From contig NZ_AP026678.1 in assembly GCF_025998815.1 (NCBI RefSeq), forward strand, positions 2,790,001 through 2,854,000: a DNA stretch of 64,000 bases. The letters are read 5' to 3'. Both the position numbers and the translations under genes were made by a program. This document shows positions 55,985 to 64,000 of this stretch, piece after piece (the stretch's first letter is position 1; each line of letters opens with the position of its first letter). The DNA comes from Ignavibacterium sp. Lineage in GTDB: Bacteria; Bacteroidota; Ignavibacteria; Ignavibacteriales; Ignavibacteriaceae. The notes beneath the pieces were generated by a model. It saw only the letters and a list, made by a program, of their open reading frames with translations, searched no databases and had not been told where the DNA came from.

Positions 55985-57706
55985 ATGATGAATAAAATGT
56001 CGAAGATCCCGGTCCTGCCGGGAAAAATAAAAATAGTTTTAATATTAACCCTGCTTCCCTTTCTATTGCTTTCTGCACAATCATATTCAATAGAAGAACT
56101 GAAGCGAAATCCAAACTATGAAGTTAAGATAGATGCAGACAGCATAGCAGAGATATACAATAAGCAAACCAACCTGCGCTGGATGAAAGACATAAAAAGT
56201 TACACCGAACCGGAAAATGCAACAGATGCTGATTTAATAATAGAGCTTGATACATTAAACCTTGTTTACTGGGAAAACCTTTACAGGCAATGGGGAGAGC
56301 TGAATGCTGCTAATTATATTGGTGATGCTAAATTTATAGTCACAGATGCTAATAACAATGGTAGAAATGAGATTTATGCATTCCAGACAACTGATACATC
56401 TGCCTATGGAGTCCTTTATGAAAATTTGAATGATTCGTTATTTGTTTTTAAATCCGAAATATCTGATAGCTTAGCCCCTGTTTACGATATTGGAGATATC
56501 ACAAATGATGGATTACTCGATATAATTTGCAGAGGTATAGACAATTCTTTACGTGTTTTCAGGCAACCAGGTGATACAAGCTATGTGAGAGAGCTTAATT
56601 TCATCTATCACCCATTCCCATCGGTTTACCAGCCCAATGATGTAACCTTTTATGACATTGATAACGACGGAGTGCAGGAGATTATTTATTATCTTGATGC
56701 AGGTTCATTAGATAGTATCTGGGCATTAAGCAATCACGTGGCAAGATATAATCCGGCAATAAATAATTATGAACTGATATATTACCACAGACCATCACCG
56801 CACTGGTTTACATTCGGATTTGCAACTGGGGATTTTGATAATGACGGTAAAAATAATTTCAGTACAGGAAGCATAGATGGTAATTATTTCATTTATGAAT
56901 ATGTATCGGGTAATAACATTCAGGTTGAGTACCAGATTCAGCTTGAAACTCTGAATGCATTTCTTTCTGTAATGAGCGAAGATATGAACGGCAACGGAAA
57001 GAATGAGATATGGGTAGGGAGTGATTTTTCAAGCAGTCTTTATGGAGGCGTAACAAGAGTATTTGTGCTTGAGCCGGATGGAAACGGTACTTATCAGGTT
57101 GTTTACCAGATAGATATACGCGGACTTTTCTCCGGAATTTACGGAAGAATAAGATATGTTGATGTTGACGGAGACGGAGTAAAGGAAATATTCCTTAACA
57201 ACGGTACATTGGTATTCTGTTTCAAATACTCACCGGAAAGAAAATTCTATCTTGATTTCATAATAGATACTTGGGATAACAGTCAGGATTATTATGAAGG
57301 AACTGACGTAGCCGGTCTTGATTCAGACGGTGTGCCTGAATTTATAGTGCAAAAACACCACTGGCCACCATATCGAACTAAATCATTATTCTGGAAAAGA
57401 AATAAAATCACTGATGTAAATGATATTGGTAATACGTTACCGGAAGAATTCAATCTCTATCAGAATTACCCAAACCCATTCAATCCATCAACAAAGATCA
57501 GTTGGCAGTCGCCAGTAGGCAGTTGGCAAACACTAAAAGTTTATGATGTGTTGGGAAGGGTAGTGGCCACATTAGTAGATGAGTACAGAGAAGCAGGAAA
57601 TTATGAAATTGAATTTAATGCGTCAAATCTTCCAAGCGGAGTTTATATCTACAAGCTGCAAGCTGGTGAATTTGTACAAAACAAGAAAATGTTATTAACG
57701 AAATAG
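55985..57706 (+). CDS. T9SS-exported FG-GAP repeat protein (cassette B)
   Basis: A 573-residue protein: signal peptide (IVLILTLLPFLLLSAQ), FG-GAP/VCBS loops (TDANNNGRNEIYA, GDITNDGLLDIIC, YDIDNDGVQEIIY, GDFDNDGKNNFST, EDMNGNGKNEIWV, VDVDGDGVKEIFL, AGLDSDGVPEFIV) and a type A sorting domain (NYPNPFNPSTKISW ... LQAGEF ... MLLTK). Same plan as 18405-20165, but the bodies have diverged while the sorting domain equals that of 21252-21890. Exported through T9SS. ATG 55985 or 55988 (or 55997) could start it; all give a signal peptide. Sole gene between R1b and R3b. Confidence 0.9.
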   Translation: MMNKMSKIPVLPGKIKIVLILTLLPFLLLSAQSYSIEELKRNPNYEVKIDADSIAEIYNKQTNLRWMKDIKSYTEPENATDADLIIELDTLNLVYWENLYRQWGELNAANYIGDAKFIVTDANNNGRNEIYAFQTTDTSAYGVLYENLNDSLFVFKSEISDSLAPVYDIGDITNDGLLDIICRGIDNSLRVFRQPGDTSYVRELNFIYHPFPSVYQPNDVTFYDIDNDGVQEIIYYLDAGSLDSIWALSNHVARYNPAINNYELIYYHRPSPHWFTFGFATGDFDNDGKNNFSTGSIDGNYFIYEYVSGNNIQVEYQIQLETLNAFLSVMSEDMNGNGKNEIWVGSDFSSSLYGGVTRVFVLEPDGNGTYQVVYQIDIRGLFSGIYGRIRYVDVDGDGVKEIFLNNGTLVFCFKYSPERKFYLDFIIDTWDNSQDYYEGTDVAGLDSDGVPEFIVQKHHWPPYRTKSLFWKRNKITDVNDIGNTLPEEFNLYQNYPNPFNPSTKISWQSPVGSWQTLKVYDVLGRVVATLVDEYREAGNYEIEFNASNLPSGVYIYKLQAGEFVQNKKMLLTK

Positions 57707-57747
57707 TTCAAATGAATAACTTTACACATTAATTGAAAGACTGAATT
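57467..57747 (+). repeat. R3b: second copy of the sorting-domain tail
   Basis: Nearly identical to 21651-21930 through the coding 3' end, stop codon and about 40 bases beyond; differs by one obvious amino-acid change and small changes just before the palindrome. Confidence 0.9.
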
Positions 57748-57775
57748 GTAGAGACTTGCCATGGCAAGTCTCTAC
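57748..57775. repeat. 28-bp perfect palindrome ending cassette B
   Basis: Same palindrome as 21931-21958; here two more bases on each side also pair (TT/AA). The following 57776-58003 holds nothing I recognise. Confidence 0.85.
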
Positions 57776-58003
57776 AAGAGAATTATGAATAATAATTATG
57801 AAGAACAAATAACACATTGCGGGTAGGGCAAACTCTTTCCCTAAAAATTTAATTTCCCTGCAAAAGTACTTTTATTTAATTGATAAAAAATTGTAATAAC
57901 ACTAACTGATTCTATGATTTTTTTATTGATATGCTCAATGAGAATATTGCTTAAGAAGGGAATTTTAATCCGATAAGAAGACAGCGAGTTTGTTAAAAGA
58001 TTC

Positions 58004-58345
58004 TCACTTTAATTGTTCGATAGCTTCTTCTACTGTTTTGGTTACAGGTAAAACTCTGTCTAATTGAGTTATCCTGATAAGTGAGAGAACTTTTTCACCC
58101 GGCGAAGCTAATCTGATTTGTCCGTCTGTTGATGAAATTATTCTGTTTGCAACCAGAATGGCACTTAAACCGGAACTATCACAGCTTTCGACCTGACTTA
58201 AATCAATTATAAACTTTTTCACTTCATCTACTTTAAGGATTTTGGTGAATTCACCTTTGAGCAATCCTGAAATGTTTGTGTCAAGTCTTTGTTCGTTCAG
58301 TTTGAAAATTGTTATGTCGCCGATTTTTCTGGTTTCGTAATTCAT
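58004..58345 (-). CDS. STAS-domain anti-sigma factor antagonist-like protein
   Basis: A 113-residue single STAS domain of the SpoIIAA/RsbV type: DITIFKLNEQRLDTNI, KKFIIDLSQVESCDSSGLSAILVA with the phosphorylatable serine, and RITQLDRVLPV. Such proteins are switched by a kinase (RsbW-like) and phosphatase to release a sigma factor or control another target. No kinase partner is adjacent. It follows the 58355 gene by 9 bases. Confidence 0.93.
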   Translation of the reverse strand: MNYETRKIGDITIFKLNEQRLDTNISGLLKGEFTKILKVDEVKKFIIDLSQVESCDSSGLSAILVANRIISSTDGQIRLASPGEKVLSLIRITQLDRVLPVTKTVEEAIEQLK

Positions 58346-58354
58346 TTAAAGTTC

Positions 58355-58884
58355 CTAAAACATTTTAATGCAATTTAAGAAATTATTGTATGATTTGGCT
58401 GAATCGTTATCACTTCCGTCAACTAAAAAGTTATAGTAAGAATCAGCTTTTCTCTTCTTGAATCCGATTCTGATTTTTGACTTAACAACATTTGCGATGT
58501 AACTATAAAATAAATTCTCTTCTCTGTTTAGATCGATTACAACATCAAAAAGTTTTTCCTGTAATCTTTCAGTCAGTTTGTGTGTGGGAAGATTAAGTTT
58601 GCTTACTTCAGTTATCGCAAAACCAATAGCTTTATTTCTGAACTTTGCGGGAAGAAGACTTACTCTGAAATCATTTGTCAGAATGGTTAATGTTTTTCCC
58701 TGATTATCTAAATAATCAAGTATCTCAAAAGATTCTCTGTAATCTTTTTCATCTGCAGGCATCAATACAAGAAACGAAAATGATTTCTTTAGCGCCGAAG
58801 AGAACGAAAGCTCAGGGTTTTTTTGATGTTTCAGTTTACCCGATACAATTATTTCTGCAGTTTTCTTTTTTATCAGTTCTATCA

Positions 58885-58885
<1 letters not shown>
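58355..58885 (-). CDS. Uncharacterised protein, DUF6913-like
   Basis: A 176-residue soluble protein with alternating strands and helices: FSFLVLMPADEKDYRESFEIL, GKTLTILTNDF, KLFDVVIDLNREENLFYSYIANVVKSKIRIGF. This resembles the N-terminal Rossmann half of GT9 heptosyltransferases (VIDL...A..RIGF) and the Bacteroidota DUF6913 family. The catalytic C-terminal half is missing, so it is probably not a transferase. Starts at the last base of ligA; assignment is from memory of the family. Confidence 0.65.
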
Positions 58886-61790
<2,905 letters not shown>

Positions 61791-61818
61791 ATTTTTTAAC
61801 TATCTAATTGTTGTTGAA

Positions 61819-63267
61819 TTATTTTTTGCGTACAAGTTTTGCGGAAAAAGCTCCGTCCATCTGATGACGATGAGGAAAAGTCTGAACGCAACCATGTTCA
61901 TCAATCACATCATCAGAGAATTTTCCTTTTGCTGACTCAAGTTCAAAGTCAGGATTTTCTTCAAGAAATTTTTTCACAACTTCAAAATTTTCTTCCTGCT
62001 CAATTGAACAAGTACTGTAAACTACTGCACCACCAACTTTAACCAACGATGCCGCTTTCTTTAAAAGCTTCAATTGAGTTTCGGTCATTTTTCTGATATC
62101 AAAAATATCTTTTTTCCATTTTATATCCGGCTTCTTTGAAAGTGTTCCCGTTCCTGAACAAGGCACATCAGCCAGCACTCGATCAAATGGTTCGCCTTCA
62201 TATTCAAGCGCATCGCTTTCAACTGTTTTTACACAGGTTAAACCAAGCCGTTCGTTATTTCTTCTTAATAATTTTAATCTTGCTTCGAATTTATCAATCG
62301 CTACAATCTCACCTTTATCTTGCATAAGTGCGGCAAGAAAAGCTGTTTTCCCTCCGGGCGCTGCACACATATCAAGAACTCTCATACCTGGTTGAACATC
62401 AAGCAGTTTGCAGGCTAAACCGGTGCTTTCATCCTGAATGTTGAAATATCCTTTTGCAAAATATTCCCACGCTGTAATGTTGGTAAGATTTTGCAGTTGG
62501 AAAAATTCGGGATTGTATCTGCCCCGACGATATTTAAGATGAACTGAATCCAAAAGTTTACCAAAATCTTCGGGATTAGTTTTAATTGCATTTACTCTTA
62601 AAGTAAGATATGGTTTTTCGTTATTTGCAAGAAGTAGTTTTTCAGTTTCTTCTCTACCGAATCTTTCCAAATATCTTTTAACCATCCACGATGGATGAGA
62701 ATAATAAGCAGCAAGATATCCGATTAAATCTTCTTCCGGGTCAGGATAACGAATTGCATTTTTACTTCTGATAATGTTTCTGAGAATAGCATTAGTAAGG
62801 TCAGCAGGTTTTTGTCCCTGAAGTTTTTTTACAAACTCAACTGCTTCATTAACAGCAGCGTGATCAGGAATTTTATCGAGAAACAAAATCTGGTAAAGAG
62901 CAACGCGCAATCCGTTTCTGAGGTTTGGAATTGCTTTGGAAAACTGACCTTTGTAGAAGCCGGTTAATATCCAGTCAAGTCTGCCCATCCATCTTGTAAC
63001 TCCGTGAACAATTTCGTAAAGCAGAGCTTTATCCTGCCCGCTTAATTCAGAGTTGCGCATTTCATGATCAAGAAGCTTTTCAAGATATGCATCGGTTTTT
63101 TCAACTCTGTTCAAAATCTTAACAGCAAGTCCTCTGACTCCCTGATAAAGGTCAACTACTTTATGTTCTTCAAGATGAAATTCTTCTTTTGATTCTGTTT
63201 GTTCATCACCAAATTGTGAAAGATTTTCTTCGTTAGAAATATTATTCAATTCCTCTGAATGATTCAT
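61819..63267 (-). CDS. rsmB: 16S rRNA (cytosine(967)-C5)-methyltransferase
   Basis: A 482-residue RsmB. N-terminal NusB-like RNA-binding domain (AVKILNRVEKTDAYLEKLLDHEM, ALYQILFLDKIPDHAAVNEAVEF), then the SAM-methyltransferase: MCAAPGGKTAFLAALM, ADVPCSGTGTLSKKPDIKW and VYSTCSIEQEENFEVV, with both catalytic cysteines. The first ~45 residues (acidic, Glu/Asn-rich) are an extension over E. coli RsmB. It overlaps the GlmU-like gene by 4 bases. Confidence 0.95.
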   Translation of the reverse strand: MNHSEELNNISNEENLSQFGDEQTESKEEFHLEEHKVVDLYQGVRGLAVKILNRVEKTDAYLEKLLDHEMRNSELSGQDKALLYEIVHGVTRWMGRLDWILTGFYKGQFSKAIPNLRNGLRVALYQILFLDKIPDHAAVNEAVEFVKKLQGQKPADLTNAILRNIIRSKNAIRYPDPEEDLIGYLAAYYSHPSWMVKRYLERFGREETEKLLLANNEKPYLTLRVNAIKTNPEDFGKLLDSVHLKYRRGRYNPEFFQLQNLTNITAWEYFAKGYFNIQDESTGLACKLLDVQPGMRVLDMCAAPGGKTAFLAALMQDKGEIVAIDKFEARLKLLRRNNERLGLTCVKTVESDALEYEGEPFDRVLADVPCSGTGTLSKKPDIKWKKDIFDIRKMTETQLKLLKKAASLVKVGGAVVYSTCSIEQEENFEVVKKFLEENPDFELESAKGKFSDDVIDEHGCVQTFPHRHQMDGAFSAKLVRKK

Positions 63268-64000
63268 AATCCTCTCTTTTGCCTTTCATTGCTTGTTAAT
63301 TCAAAAACTGTTTTAAAAACCTCTTCATCGGCTTTTGTAAATTCAACTTTTCTTCTTGCCATCACAACTTTAGCTGTTTCCATACTTTTTTTAAGATCAT
63401 AAGTAATCATTTTTTCGGCACCGCCCCAACTGAATGATGGAATGTATTTATCCGGAAAACCTGAACCAAAAATATTACACGAAAAACCAACAACCGTTCC
63501 CGTATTAAACATTGTATTGATAGCAGACTTGGAATGGTCTCCCATCATCAATCCAAGAAATTGTAATCCGGATTCAATCTCTTTTCCGCTTAATGTTGCT
63601 TTTACGGGAGAATAGTTATTTTTTAAATCGCTATTATTAGTATCGGCACCAAGATTTACCCAACTTCCGATGTAAGCATGTCCAATAAAACCAGAATGTT
63701 GTTTGTTTGAGTAAGGCATAAACACAGATTGTTCAACTTCACCACCTATTTTACATACACTTCCGATAGAAACATTTTCATAGATGGTTGCACAGCTTTT
63801 AATCTTACTTCCTTTACCGATAAAGCAAGGTCCTTCAATTACAGCATTCGGGAAAACTTCCACATCTTCTTCAATAATTATCGGTCCGTTTGATGCATCA
63901 AGTACAACTCCGGGTTTAACAATTGTGTTCTTACCAATAAAAATATTTTCCGGTTTTATAGTGTGAACACTTGAAGGAAGAATACTTGTATAATTATTTC
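63264..64000 (-). CDS. GlmU-like sugar nucleotidyltransferase, C-terminal part (5' beyond window)
   Basis: The frame is open from 64000 to the stop at 63264 (about 244 residues); the GTG at 63863 is internal. It shows left-handed beta-helix hexapeptides (IFIGKNTIVKPGVVLDASNG, VFPNAVIEGPCFIGKGSKI, IYENVSIGSVCKIGG) and then HAYIGSWVNLGADTNNSDLKNNY and the SKSAINTMFNTGTVVGFSCNIFG segment. This is the C-terminal acyltransferase-like half of the Bacteroidota GlmU-family putative sugar nucleotidyltransferase. It is a different paralogue from 44542-46050. Substrate unknown. Confidence 0.88.
   Translation of the reverse strand, partial: NNYTSILPSSVHTIKPENIFIGKNTIVKPGVVLDASNGPIIIEEDVEVFPNAVIEGPCFIGKGSKIKSCATIYENVSIGSVCKIGGEVEQSVFMPYSNKQHSGFIGHAYIGSWVNLGADTNNSDLKNNYSPVKATLSGKEIESGLQFLGLMMGDHSKSAINTMFNTGTVVGFSCNIFGSGFPDKYIPSFSWGGAEKMITYDLKKSMETAKVVMARRKVEFTKADEEVFKTVFELTSNERQKRGL

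Overview
The window is a low-GC (about one third G+C by eye) stretch of chromosome that most resembles the Ignavibacteria/Chlorobi side of the Bacteroidota. The evidence is Por-type (T9SS) C-terminal sorting domains of the NYPNPFNPST kind, promoter boxes of the Bacteroidota form TTTG-N19/20-TAnnTTTG, a long inserted-domain IspG, TonB-dependent receptor architecture, and weak or absent Shine-Dalgarno sequences at many starts. I see no tRNA, rRNA or CRISPR. The taxonomic placement is inference from these traits.

Layout. 1-3000 (minus): a Nif3-family protein cut by the window edge and an ispG split by a one-base frameshift. 3166-8974 (plus): dnaG, then three genes of unknown function that may form one signalling unit: a membrane protein with a Lon-protease-like domain and an FG-GAP propeller, a sigma-like helical protein, and a protein whose N-terminus looks like an anti-sigma domain without zinc ligands. 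9040-10990: a ferredoxin and a geranylgeranyl-reductase-family flavoprotein, separated by a four-helix-bundle gene that lies between imperfect inverted repeats. 11065-17801: TonB-dependent receptor, hybrid histidine kinase with a degenerate receiver, YhaM-like HD nuclease, TPR protein, a MITE-like element, and a sirtuin.

17818-21958 and 55436-57775 are two copies of a surface-protein cassette. Each starts with the same roughly 0.45-kb non-coding leader (R1, carrying a CT microsatellite of 9 or 12 units), holds divergent T9SS-exported FG-GAP or BNR-type proteins, and ends with the same roughly 0.28-kb sorting-domain segment plus a 28-bp perfect palindrome (R3). The first copy includes a BNR-like gene broken by an in-frame stop. 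I consider this the best candidate in the window for an undescribed system (cassette exchange or phase variation).

22097-39078 (minus) is housekeeping DNA: ispD, queA, ppdK, then a long tightly packed run from a GH2-like membrane pseudoenzyme through smc, a T9SS protein, a HAD phosphatase, an isoprenylcysteine-methyltransferase-like protein, lpxB, a DUF374 acyltransferase and lpxK. 39263-46645 holds DUF423, an OB-fold protein, uvrB, truA, queD, queE, rpsT, a GlmU-like protein and a small outer-membrane protein, with two well-formed divergent promoter pairs. 46638-55265 (minus) is one compact run: O-antigen ligase, MsbA-like ABC exporter, lipoprotein, site-2 protease, XerD-like recombinase, PgpH-like 7TM-HD phosphodiesterase and a Cof-type HAD. 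58004-64000 (minus): STAS protein, DUF6913-like protein, ligA, RodZ-like protein, rsmB and a second GlmU-like protein cut by the window edge.

How the genes work together: lpxK, lpxB, the acyltransferase, the MsbA-like exporter and the O-antigen ligase point to lipopolysaccharide assembly. ispD and ispG belong to the MEP isoprenoid pathway. queA, queD and queE belong to queuosine synthesis. Several proteins are exported by T9SS.
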